Shown here piece after piece: positions 16,624-24,466 of a stretch of 64,000 nucleotides of DNA (position 1 is the stretch's first letter; the number at the start of each line of letters is the position of its first letter). Position numbers and translations under genes: made by a program. The stretch is from contig NZ_JAMLFX010000010.1 of assembly GCF_023634765.1 (NCBI RefSeq), positions 19,895 to 83,894 of the forward strand, written 5' to 3'. This DNA is from Pseudomonas sp. AKS31. Its GTDB lineage: Bacteria; Pseudomonadota; Gammaproteobacteria; Pseudomonadales; Pseudomonadaceae. The notes beneath the pieces are model-generated. The model saw only the letters and a program-made list of their open reading frames with translations, was not told the origin of the DNA and ran no database searches.

Positions 16624-17517
16624 ATGAACGTCTTCGTCACCGGCGCTGCCGGTTTTATCGGCGGCTCCATCGCTAGTGGCCTGGTCAAGGCCGGGCATCA
16701 AGTCACTGGTCTGGTGCGCAACCCTGAGCAAGCGGCTGAGCTCAAAGCACTCGGCATGACCCCGGTCATCGGCACCCTCGACGACAACGCACTGCTCGCC
16801 GAACAGGCCCGTGCTGCCGACGCGGTGATCAACGCCGCCAGCAGCGACCATCGCGGCGCGGTCGAAGCGTTGCTCGATGCCTTGCGCGGTTCCAACAAAG
16901 TGTTCCTGCACACCAGTGGTTCGAGCATCGTCGGCGATGCGTCGGGCGGCAAATCCAGCGACGTCATCTACTACGAAGACAGCCTGCCGGAACCGACCGT
17001 GGACAAAGCCGCGCGCGTGGCCATCGACAACCTGATCCTCGCGGCGGCGCAGGACGGGGTGAACTCCGCCGTCATCTGCAACACGCTGATTTACGGCCAC
17101 AGCCTGGGCGTCATCCGCGACAGCGTGCAATTGCCGCGTCTGCTCAAGCAGGCCCGTAAAAGCGGCGTCGTGCGCCACGTCGGCACTGGCCAGAACATCT
17201 GGTCCAACGTGCACATCGAAGACGTCGTTGCCCTGTATCTGCTGGCCCTGACCAAGAACGTACCGGGTACTTTCTACTTCGTTGAAAGCGGCGAAGCATC
17301 GTTCACCGACATGACCACTGCCATGGCCGAAGCGCTGAATCTGGGCCAACCGCAAGACTGGCCATTGCAAGACGCCGAAGCCGAATGGGGCTACGAAATG
17401 GCCAATTACGGCCTCGGCTCTAACAGCCGAGTGCGCGGCAAACACGCCCGCGAACTGCTGGGGTGGGCACCAAAGCGCACGTCGGTGGTGGAATGGATTC
17501 GTAACGAAATGGTGTGA
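16624..17517 (+). CDS. NAD(P)-dependent epimerase/dehydratase family (atypical SDR)
   Basis: A 297-residue extended SDR. The N-terminal FVTGAAGFIGGSIASGLVKA is the dinucleotide-binding loop, the HTSGSSIVGD strand occupies the usual Ser/Thr position, and ICNTLIYGHSLGVIRDS is the conserved strand-turn before the substrate lobe. The usual YxxxK is not obvious: residues near VDKAARVAIDNLIL occupy that place, so catalysis may differ from that of true epimerases. The start at 16624 has GGGAG upstream. Substrate unknown. It is probably an NADP-dependent reductase acting on small carbonyls. Confidence 0.82.
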   Translation: MNVFVTGAAGFIGGSIASGLVKAGHQVTGLVRNPEQAAELKALGMTPVIGTLDDNALLAEQARAADAVINAASSDHRGAVEALLDALRGSNKVFLHTSGSSIVGDASGGKSSDVIYYEDSLPEPTVDKAARVAIDNLILAAAQDGVNSAVICNTLIYGHSLGVIRDSVQLPRLLKQARKSGVVRHVGTGQNIWSNVHIEDVVALYLLALTKNVPGTFYFVESGEASFTDMTTAMAEALNLGQPQDWPLQDAEAEWGYEMANYGLGSNSRVRGKHARELLGWAPKRTSVVEWIRNEMV

Positions 17518-17574
17518 TCCGTACGCTACGTCCCACAGGTTTTGCGCATCCTGTCTGGAAGAATGCGATCAAAA

Positions 17575-17667
17575 CTGTGGGAGCGAGCCTGCTCGCGAAA
17601 GCGCTGGATCAGTCGGCAAAGATGTTGAATGTGAAGCCGCCTTCGCGAGCAGGCTCGCTCCCACATT
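17575..17667. repeat. REP pair, 'GGGAGCGAGCCTGCTCGCG' type
   Basis: Inverted copies CTGTGGGAGCGAGCCTGCTC (17575 on) and its reverse complement ending at 17667. It occupies the middle of the 341-bp gap between the epimerase gene and the gntP-type gene. The rest of the gap holds only a possible regulator site near 17774. Confidence 0.9.
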
Positions 17668-17773
17668 GGTTTCTCGTTCATCGAAAAGCCATGTAAATCC
17701 CGGCCTACGATTTTCATTAATCACGACAAGACATACCCATCAGCGACACGCCTTGCCTCTCCACGAAAATTAC

Positions 17774-17790
17774 TTTCATACGGTTTGAAA
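17774..17790. promoter_or_regulatory. possible RpiR-type operator upstream of permease gene
   Basis: Short inverted repeat TTTCA-N7-TGAAA, 67 bp before the permease start. RpiR-family regulators often bind TGAAA/TTTCA half-sites, and an rpiR gene is third-party in this operon (19224). Arms of five bases can arise by chance, so this is a weak call. Confidence 0.3.
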
Positions 17791-17857
17791 TCTCGATCTC
17801 GAAATGATTTATGAGTTTCACAACCCATTCGAACGTGACCCTTTCGAGGAGTACCGC

Positions 17858-19207
17858 ATGACGCCTTCCTTCGGCTATTGGCTGCTGGTCTATGCCGCCG
17901 TCGCCATCATTGCGCTGATCGTGTTGATCGCCCGTTACCGGCTCAACCCGTTCATTGTCATCACCCTGATTTCCATCGGCCTGGCACTGGTCGCGGGGAT
18001 GCCGCCGTCGGGGGTAGTGGGGGCGTATGAGGCCGGGGTGGGCAAGACGCTGGGGCATATTGCGCTGGTGGTCGCGTTGGGGACGATGCTCGGCAAGATG
18101 ATGGCCGAGTCCGGTGGCGCCGAGCAGATGGCGCGCACGTTGATCGATAAATTCGGCGAGAAGAACGCGCATTGGGCGATGGTCTGCATCGCCTTTCTGG
18201 TCGGCCTGCCGTTGTTCTTCGAAGTCGGTTTTGTCTTGCTGGTGCCGATTGCCTTTACCGTGGCGCGACGCGTCGGCGTGTCGATTCTGATGGTCGGTTT
18301 GCCGATGGTCGCCGGCCTGTCGGTGGTGCATGCATTGGTGCCGCCGCACCCGGCGGCGATGCTGGCAGTGCAGGCCTATCAGGCGTCGGTCGGGCAGACC
18401 TTGCTGTATGCGATCGCCATCGGCATTCCCACCGCGATCATTGCCGGGCCGTTGTACGCCAAATTCATCGTGCCGCGCATTCAATTGCCGGCGGATAACC
18501 CGCTGGAAAAGCAATTCCTCGACCGCGAACCCCGCGACAAACTGCCGGGTTTCGGCATCACCATGGCGACCATTCTGTTGCCGGTGGTGCTGATGCTGAT
18601 CGGCGGCTGGGCCAACCTGATTTCCACGCCGGGCAGCAGCTTCAACCAGTTCCTGTTGTTCATCGGCAACTCGGTGATCGCCTTGCTGCTGGCGACCTTG
18701 CTGAGCTTCTGGACGCTGGGTATCGCCCAGGGTTTCAACCGTGAATCGATTCTGAAATTCACCAACGAATGCCTGGCGCCGACCGCCAGTATCACTCTGC
18801 TGGTGGGCGCTGGCGGTGGCTTGAACCGCATTCTGGTCGACGCTGGCGTCACCGATCAGATTGTTGGCCTCGCCCACGAATTTCACCTGTCGCCGCTGCT
18901 CATGGGCTGGTTGTTCGCGGCGTTGATGCGCGTCGCCACCGGTTCCGCCACCGTGGCCATGACCACTGCGTCCGGCGTGGTCGCGCCGGTGGCCATTGGT
19001 CTGGGTTATCCACATCCTGAGTTGCTAGTGCTGGCGACCGGCGCCGGCTCGGTTATCTTTTCCCACGTCAACGACGGCGGCTTCTGGTTGATCAAGGAAT
19101 ACTTCAACATGACCGTCGCGCAGACGTTCAAGACCTGGACCGTGCTCGAGACGCTGATCTCGATAGTCGCGTTCGGCCTGACCGTCGGCCTTTCTTACCT
19201 GCTGTAA
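17858..19207 (+). CDS. GntP family proton symporter
   Basis: A 449-residue permease with about 12 hydrophobic segments. GAGGAG lies upstream of the ATG at 17858, and the longer frame adds only a polar stretch. Family features: FIVITLISIGLALVAGMPP, HIALVVALGTMLGKMMAESG, LFFEVGFVLLVPI and VVHALVPPHPA, all typical of gluconate:H+ symporters. The operon continues with an RpiR regulator and a D-aminoacylase. The transported solute may therefore be an N-acyl-D-amino acid or a related carboxylate rather than gluconate (inference). Confidence 0.88.
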   Translation: MTPSFGYWLLVYAAVAIIALIVLIARYRLNPFIVITLISIGLALVAGMPPSGVVGAYEAGVGKTLGHIALVVALGTMLGKMMAESGGAEQMARTLIDKFGEKNAHWAMVCIAFLVGLPLFFEVGFVLLVPIAFTVARRVGVSILMVGLPMVAGLSVVHALVPPHPAAMLAVQAYQASVGQTLLYAIAIGIPTAIIAGPLYAKFIVPRIQLPADNPLEKQFLDREPRDKLPGFGITMATILLPVVLMLIGGWANLISTPGSSFNQFLLFIGNSVIALLLATLLSFWTLGIAQGFNRESILKFTNECLAPTASITLLVGAGGGLNRILVDAGVTDQIVGLAHEFHLSPLLMGWLFAALMRVATGSATVAMTTASGVVAPVAIGLGYPHPELLVLATGAGSVIFSHVNDGGFWLIKEYFNMTVAQTFKTWTVLETLISIVAFGLTVGLSYLL

Positions 19208-19223
19208 CCGGAGCCCGCCGCCC

Positions 19224-20084
19224 ATGGACATCCTCTACCAGATCCGTGCCCGCCAGGATTCCTTCAGCGCCGGCGAAGGTCGCATCGCCCGGCTGATGCT
19301 CGATGACGTCGGTTTTGCCGCCAGCGCCAGCCTCGAAGACCTCGCGCAACGCGCCGAAGTCAGCACCGCCACGTTGTCGCGTTTCGCCCGCACGGTGGGC
19401 TGCCGCGACCTGCGTGATCTGCGCCTGCAGCTGGCTCAGGCGAGCGGCGTCGGCAGCCGTTTTCTCGATCCGGCGGGCACGCCTGAACAGTCGGCGTTTT
19501 ACGGGCAGATCGTCGGCGACATCGAAACCACGCTGCGCCAGCATCTGGCCGGATTCGACGAATCGCGCTTTGCCGATGCGGTGAAAATGCTCGGTCAGGC
19601 GCGGATGATTCACGCCTTCGGCATGGGCGGTTGCTCGACCCTGTGCAGCGACGAGTTGCAGGTACGCCTGGTGCGCCTCGGCTACCCGATCGCCGTGTGT
19701 CATGACGCGGTGATGATGCGCGTCACCGCCGCCAGCCTGAATGCCGAGCAAGTGCTCATCGTCTGTTCGCTGACCGGCATCACCCCGGAGTTGCTGGAGA
19801 CTGTCGAACTGGCGCGCAACTACGGCGCACGCATTCTGGCGATCACCCGCGCCGATTCGCCGCTGGCGCAACTGGCCGACATCGTCCTGCCGCTGCAAGG
19901 CGCAGAAACCTCGTTCATCTACAAACCGACGGCGGCGCGCTACGGCATGCTGCTCGCCATCGACGTGCTCGCCACCGAGCTGGCGCTGGCCAGTCCTGAA
20001 GACAATCAAGAACGTCTGCGGCGGATCAAGCTCGCCCTCGACGAATACCGTGGCGGCAACGATCACCTGCCGCTGGGAGACTGA
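19224..20084 (+). CDS. MurR/RpiR family transcriptional regulator
   Basis: A 286-residue regulator. Residues 1-75 carry the RpiR helix-turn-helix (LEDLAQRAEVSTATLSRFAR). From about residue 125 a SIS sugar-isomerase fold follows (HAFGMGGCSTLCSDELQ, VLIVCSLTGITPELLE). SIS domains sense phospho-sugars or related ligands. It lies 16 bp after the permease gene and 1 bp before the deacylase gene, so it is co-transcribed with the genes it probably regulates. Confidence 0.9.
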   Translation: MDILYQIRARQDSFSAGEGRIARLMLDDVGFAASASLEDLAQRAEVSTATLSRFARTVGCRDLRDLRLQLAQASGVGSRFLDPAGTPEQSAFYGQIVGDIETTLRQHLAGFDESRFADAVKMLGQARMIHAFGMGGCSTLCSDELQVRLVRLGYPIAVCHDAVMMRVTAASLNAEQVLIVCSLTGITPELLETVELARNYGARILAITRADSPLAQLADIVLPLQGAETSFIYKPTAARYGMLLAIDVLATELALASPEDNQERLRRIKLALDEYRGGNDHLPLGD

Positions 20085-20085
20085 C

Positions 20086-21543
20086 ATGCTGTACGACACG
20101 CTGATTCGCAACGCCCTGATCATCGATGGCAGCAACGTGCCCGGTTACCGCGCCGACGTGGCGATTCGCGAGGGCCGCATCGAGCGTATCGGTGACTTGC
20201 ACGACGCCACGGCAACCGAAGAAATCGACGCCGCCAGTCGCGTGCTGGCGCCGGGTTTTATCGACGTACATACCCACGACGACACCGTGGTGATTCGTCA
20301 GCCAGAGATGCTGCCCAAGCTCAGCCAGGGCGTGACCACGGTGATTGTCGGCAACTGCGGGATCAGTGCGTCGCCAGTGAGTCTGAAAGGCAATCCGCCG
20401 GATCCGATGAACCTGCTCGGCACGGCAGCGGCATTCGTTTACCCACGCTTCAGCGATTACCGCGCCGCAGTCGAAGCGGCGAATACCACGTTGAACGTTG
20501 CCGCACTGGTTGGCCACACGGCGCTGCGCAGCAATCACCTCGATGACTTGCTTCGCACCGCGACGCCGGACGAAATCGCCGCGATGCGTGAACAACTGCG
20601 CGAAAGTCTGGAGCACGGCGCCTTGGGTTTATCCACAGGCCTGGCGTATGCGAGTGCCTTCAACGCCTCCACCGATGAAGTGAAGCAACTAACCGAAGAA
20701 CTGACCGCGTTCGGCGCGGTGTACACCACGCACCTGCGCAGTGAGTTCGAGCCGGTGCTGGAGGCGATGGAAGAAGCGTTCAGCATCGGCCGTCACTCGC
20801 GGTCGCCGGTGATCATTTCCCACCTCAAATGTGCCGGCGTCGGCAACTGGGGGCGCAGTCCGCAATTGCTCGCCTCATTGGAGGAGGCAGCAAAAACCCA
20901 CCCGGTTGGCTGCGATTGCTACCCGTATGCAGCGAGCTCTTCGACGCTGGATCTCAAGCAAGTCACCGACGCCCACCGCATCACCATCACTTGGTCGACG
21001 CCGCACCCGGAAGTCAGCGGCCGCGACCTGATCGACATCGCTGCCGAATGGGATCTGCCGCTACTTGATGCCGCCAAACGCCTGCAACCGGCGGGCGCGG
21101 TGTATTACGGCATGGACGAGGCGGATGTACGAAGAATCCTCGCCCATCCGTTATCGATGGTCGGCTCTGACGGATTGCCGGAAGACCCGTTCCCGCATCC
21201 ACGTCTGTGGGGCGCTTTCCCACGGGTGCTCGGACATTTCAGTCGTGACGTCGGACTGTTTCCGCTGCACACCGCCGTGCACAAGATGACCGGTCTGTCG
21301 GCGGCGCGATTTGGCTTGAAGGAACGCGGCGAGATTCGTGAAGGCTATTGGGCGGATCTGGTGTTGTTCGATCCGGCGACTGTGCGTGATGTGGCCGACT
21401 TTCACGACCCGCAACGTGCGGCGTTGGGCATCGACGGTGTTTGGATCAACGGTGTTCTGAGCTATCTCGACGGGCAGGCGAATGGGCGTAGGGAAGGGCG
21501 GTTTCTCGCACGCGATGGGAATTTACGCGACGGGTTTAAGTGA
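20086..21543 (+). CDS. N-acyl-D-amino-acid deacylase (D-aminoacylase)
   Basis: A 485-residue amidohydrolase. Metal-binding motifs: FIDVHTHDD after the N-terminal beta-sandwich, the GNCGIS strand with the family Cys ligand, SHLKCAGVGNWG with a His ligand, and the C-terminal MVGSDGLPEDPFPHPR with the catalytic Asp. This layout belongs to the D-aminoacylase/NAAAR subgroup that hydrolyses N-acyl-D-amino acids to free D-amino acids and a carboxylate. It is the last gene of the permease-rpiR operon and is closed by a REP hairpin. A related subgroup hydrolyses dihydropyrimidine-like amides, so the substrate is not certain. Confidence 0.9.
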   Translation: MLYDTLIRNALIIDGSNVPGYRADVAIREGRIERIGDLHDATATEEIDAASRVLAPGFIDVHTHDDTVVIRQPEMLPKLSQGVTTVIVGNCGISASPVSLKGNPPDPMNLLGTAAAFVYPRFSDYRAAVEAANTTLNVAALVGHTALRSNHLDDLLRTATPDEIAAMREQLRESLEHGALGLSTGLAYASAFNASTDEVKQLTEELTAFGAVYTTHLRSEFEPVLEAMEEAFSIGRHSRSPVIISHLKCAGVGNWGRSPQLLASLEEAAKTHPVGCDCYPYAASSSTLDLKQVTDAHRITITWSTPHPEVSGRDLIDIAAEWDLPLLDAAKRLQPAGAVYYGMDEADVRRILAHPLSMVGSDGLPEDPFPHPRLWGAFPRVLGHFSRDVGLFPLHTAVHKMTGLSAARFGLKERGEIREGYWADLVLFDPATVRDVADFHDPQRAALGIDGVWINGVLSYLDGQANGRREGRFLARDGNLRDGFK

Positions 21544-21554
21544 TTCTGCTGACG

Positions 21555-21634
21555 TCAAAAGATCGCAGCCTTCGGCAGCTCCTACATGGGAATGCGACCT
21601 TCTGTAGGAGCTGCCGAAGGCTGCGATCTTTTGA
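21555..21634. repeat. REP pair, 'GATCGCAGCCTTCGGCAG' type
   Basis: Near-perfect inverted repeat: TCAAAAGATCGCAGCCTTCG at the left and its complement ending TCTTTTGA at the right, around a loop of some 20 bases. Located 11 bp after the deacylase stop, where it could serve as a transcript-stabilising or terminating hairpin. Confidence 0.93.
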
Positions 21635-21741
21635 TCTATGTCCCATAGTGGCACTGTGCGATTAAAGAAACGCCAGCCCAAGCCGAATTGCTGACATCCA
21701 CCCCGTCTACACTGTGGGGCCAATCAGTCAGGGAGCACCCC

Positions 21742-22110
21742 ATGAGCTTCGGCAAAACCACCCCGATCCTGCGGATCTTCGATGAAGCCAAAGCTGTCGA
21801 GTTCTACGTCGATTTTCTGGGTTTCAAGATCGACTGGCAGCATCGCTTCGAGGCGAATTTTCCGTTGTATCTGCAGGTGTCGCGGGGCGAGTGCGTGCTG
21901 CATCTGTCTGAGCATCATGGCGATGCGACGCCGGGTTCGGCGCTGCGCATCGAGACCGATGAGCTGGAGGCGTTTCAGCAGCAGTTGATGGCCAAGGATT
22001 ACAAGTTCTCTCACCCGGGGATTCAGGCGATGCCGTGGGGGAGTCAGGACATGACGATCGTTGATCCGTTTGGTAATCGGTTGGTGTTTACCAACGCGAT
22101 CTGCCTCTGA
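21742..22110 (+). CDS. VOC family (glyoxalase/bleomycin-resistance fold) protein
   Basis: A 122-residue protein of one vicinal-oxygen-chelate domain pair. TPILRIFDEAKAVEFYVDFL and GFKIDWQHRF are the first babab unit; ECVLHLSEHHGDATPGSALR and MTIVDPFGNRLVF the second. VOC proteins of this length include bleomycin-binding proteins and small dioxygenase or lyase relatives. No function can be fixed. GGGAGCACCCCATG supplies the ribosome site. It is monocistronic, flanked by REP elements on both sides. Confidence 0.85.
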   Translation: MSFGKTTPILRIFDEAKAVEFYVDFLGFKIDWQHRFEANFPLYLQVSRGECVLHLSEHHGDATPGSALRIETDELEAFQQQLMAKDYKFSHPGIQAMPWGSQDMTIVDPFGNRLVFTNAICL

Positions 22111-22118
22111 AGCGAAAA

Positions 22119-22297
22119 GCCCCTCACCCTAGCCCTCTCCCAGAGGGAGAGGGGACCGATCCGGGGATGCTTGAGAGATACACCGACCTGAACCTGCTCG
22201 GTCGAATCCATAATCGACTCGGTCATTCAGGTCGATGTCTAGCGCCAGACACCTCGGTCGGCCCCCTCTCCCTCCGGGAGAGGGCTGGGGTGAGGGT
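22119..22297. repeat. long inverted repeat of 'CCCTCACCC..CTCTCCC' type
   Basis: Outer arms 22121-22141 and 22276-22296 match at 20 of 21 positions when inverted. Each arm continues into its own smaller hairpin (CCTCTCCCAGAGGGAGAGG and CCCTCTCCCTCCGGGAGAGG). This is a well-known dispersed intergenic family in gamma-proteobacteria. The 130-bp centre between the arms also contains a CGACTCGGTCATTCAGGTCG-like weak dyad. Confidence 0.88.
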
Positions 22298-22311
22298 AAA
22301 TGGCACACCGC

Positions 22312-22355
22312 AAAAAGAAGCCCGCCACCTAACCATCACAGTTAGCGTCGCGGGC
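22312..22355 (-). terminator. intrinsic terminator of DUF6124-type gene
   Basis: Read on the minus strand: a GC stem GCCCGC...GCGGGC with internal pairing CTAACTG/GGTTAG, followed by TTCTTTTTG. It begins about 8 bp after the stop of the minus-strand gene at 22363. The other strand also shows GCGGGCTTTTTCG, so it may serve the convergent VOC gene too. Confidence 0.85.
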
Positions 22356-22362
22356 TTTTTCG

Positions 22363-22728
22363 TTACTCGGTCGGCACTAACCTGTCCAACACACGATTCA
22401 CGGCCATTTCCGCCACCATCACCACTTGCGCAATACCCTGCAGTGTTTTGCGGTGAGTGCCTTCAACCTGCGCGGCATGGTTGTTGAGCATGACGGTCGC
22501 TGAGCCAAGAGTTTCGCTGGCGTCGGCTAACAGGGATTCGGTGTCGGCTTGGGGATTGGCCATGTATAGCGTGTTTGGGGAGTAGGGCGTGGCCATGAGG
22601 TCGGCGTTCGTCGGACCGAGGTAGTGCTCGAGGGCGCGTTCGGCGGCTTCGTGGAATTTCTTCGAATCGGCGGATTCGTAGGGGGAGGCCGGGTCGGTGA
22701 CCGGCGGATTTGGCGTTACTTTGAACAT
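22363..22728 (-). CDS. small Pseudomonas-type protein, DUF6124-like
   Basis: A 121-residue cytosolic protein with no signal peptide. The N-terminus MFKVTPNPPVTDPASPY is the pattern I associate with the DUF6124 family, which is common in Pseudomonas and has no known function. The C-terminal half (DTESLLADASETLGSATVML, then GTHRKTLQGIAQVVMVAEMA) is predicted helical. It shares spaced identities with the product of 41734-42108, so the window holds two paralogues. Its own terminator follows. Confidence 0.78.
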   Translation of the reverse strand: MFKVTPNPPVTDPASPYESADSKKFHEAAERALEHYLGPTNADLMATPYSPNTLYMANPQADTESLLADASETLGSATVMLNNHAAQVEGTHRKTLQGIAQVVMVAEMAVNRVLDRLVPTE

Positions 22729-23135
22729 GGGAGCGTACCTTTTAAAGCCGCATCCATTTCGCCGCTAAGCAAAAGGGAGGCAGCTGTGCGCAAGTTAGCG
22801 GACCGGTCGCATCCCACCCCGGCGCACCCGAAGGTGCCATGCGCACAGCCACCATTAAGCGCAGGCAAATACCTGACTGGATGATATTCGTGCAGCGGGG
22901 AGCGAATGTAGCCGAGCCGCTAAGCTCGATCACTGGGAATCAGTGACGCAATCAAGTTACGCAGCATGCTCAGGGCGCACAAGCCGGCGGATTCTGGCGC
23001 AGGCGTAGGCAGTGGCGCAAGGGTTTGTGGGTTGTTTCGCGTAACGCTGAGTGTCTTTAAACACCTGTGGTGCGGGATGTTTATTACGCTCAAGTATCGA
23101 AGATTTGCCTGTGGGAATTGTTGGCTGCCACTGAC
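22729..23135. other. gene-poor stretch between DUF6124-like gene and araC 3' end
   Basis: No supported coding region is seen on either strand. It should contain the promoter of the leftward gene at 22728. From 22870 to 23090 the composition looks less regular than in the flanking genes (TTGTTTCGCGTAACGCTGAG), and no RNA gene or mobile-element end is recognised. The right end joins the REP pair at 23136. Confidence 0.5.
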
Positions 23136-23234
23136 GCCATCGCTGGCAAGCCAGCTCCCACAGGTTTATGTGCAAGCAATCGATTTAGTGGACGACTCGG
23201 ACACTGTGGGAGCTGGCTTGCCAGCGATGAGGCC
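23136..23234. repeat. REP pair, 'GGGAGCTGGCTTGCCAGC' type
   Basis: Inverted copies at 23136-23164 (CATCGCTGGCAAGCCAGC and onward) and 23202-23234 (its reverse complement), ending only 7 bp from the stop codon of the araC-type gene read from the other strand. Same family as at 13442 and one half of the pair at 32807. Confidence 0.92.
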
Positions 23235-23241
23235 GGAACAA

Positions 23242-24258
23242 TCACCCCCGATGCATCTGCCGAAACTCCCCCGGCGGCATCCCGCGTCGACTCTTGAACG
23301 TGCGGTGAAACGAGCGCGGTTCGGTAAACCCCAGGTACTGCGCAATGTCCTGAATCGGCAGCGTGCTGTTGAGCAGATAATGTTCAGCCAGCTCCTGACG
23401 CAAATCATCGAGAATCTGCTGATACGACGTCCCCGCCTGATGCAACTGTCGCTGCAACGTCCGCACGGAAACAGCGAGCTGTTCGGCGACCTGTTCCTTG
23501 CGCGGCAACCCCTCCTTGAGCAACTGCCGCAGAATGTTCTTCACCTGCTGTTCCAGCGACGCATCCTCCAGTGTCGCCATCAAGCCCAGCGCATGTTCTT
23601 CCAGCGTCCGCAGCAACTGCGCATCGGCCTGACGCAACGGCAACTGCAAATAAGCCAGCGGCACGACCAGCGCCGAATACGGCTGATCGAACAACACCGG
23701 GCAATCAAAAAACGCTTCGTACTGCGCCGGCGTGGCTTCGACCGGGCACGCATGTTCGAGCCAGACCGCGGCCGGCGACATCTGCGTATCAGCGATCCAG
23801 CGCGCATAGTGCAGCCACGAACCGAGGACGTTTTCCACCAGATGCCGGCGGATTCGCGGGCGCTGATAACGGCAGGTCCAGATCAAATGTACGTGGCCGT
23901 CCTGCACCTCGGCGCGGCTGACGCCCATGTCGCCAACCAGTTTTTCGAACGGCATGATCCGGCTCATCGCATCACCGAGGGTCGCGCAGTTCATGGTGAT
24001 GTAACCGAGCACACTCCACGAATTGGGCAGGACGAAATTCGCCGCGTTGAGGCCGAACAGCGGATCACCCGAGTGTTCGCAAAAATAATCCAGCAAGCGT
24101 TCATGCGCCTCACCGGGCAAACGCAGGGTGTTGTCGCTCAACTGCTGCGCCTGCAAACCCGCCGCCGCCAACGCAGGCTCGATGGCCATGCCCAGTTGTT
24201 CGGCATGGCGCAGGTACTTGAGCAGAGGCGGAACCGAGGTGAAGCCGAGCGATTGCAT
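23242..24258 (-). CDS. AraC family transcriptional regulator (N-terminal arabinose-binding-like domain)
   Basis: A 338-residue regulator. Residues 15-200 resemble the N-terminal ligand domain of the OruR/VirS-type AraC group (SVLGYITMNCATLGDAMSRI region). Residues 235-330 carry the two helix-turn-helix units: VAEQLAVSVRTLQRQLHQAG and IQDIAQYLGFTEPRSFHRTF, followed by KSRRGMPPGEFR. Several members of this group control lipid or amino acid metabolism. It is divergent from the alkyl-DHAP-synthase-like operon across a 208-bp gap and is the obvious candidate regulator of it. Confidence 0.9.
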   Translation of the reverse strand: MQSLGFTSVPPLLKYLRHAEQLGMAIEPALAAAGLQAQQLSDNTLRLPGEAHERLLDYFCEHSGDPLFGLNAANFVLPNSWSVLGYITMNCATLGDAMSRIMPFEKLVGDMGVSRAEVQDGHVHLIWTCRYQRPRIRRHLVENVLGSWLHYARWIADTQMSPAAVWLEHACPVEATPAQYEAFFDCPVLFDQPYSALVVPLAYLQLPLRQADAQLLRTLEEHALGLMATLEDASLEQQVKNILRQLLKEGLPRKEQVAEQLAVSVRTLQRQLHQAGTSYQQILDDLRQELAEHYLLNSTLPIQDIAQYLGFTEPRSFHRTFKSRRGMPPGEFRQMHRG

Positions 24259-24466
24259 GATCCCTTCCTTTGATCGACGGCCGCGTGGGCGGATGAAAGC
24301 CTGAAAGGTAATTTGAAACCCCGACTAAAGTAAATGGCTGACGCTTGCGCGACGTTTGACTCAATTGGCTACATGAACTGGCCGGATGCGACCGTGACAC
24401 CTGGCGGCCGCTGGCTAGTATGGAGGCCTGAAATATCACTGATCTGACGGTTAGAAGGACACACGC

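Noticed and set aside
17717..19015. Minus-strand frame opposite the gntP-type gene, rich in Gln, His and Arg
   Set aside because: The plus strand encodes a clear 12-helix permease; the mirror frame is a typical by-product.
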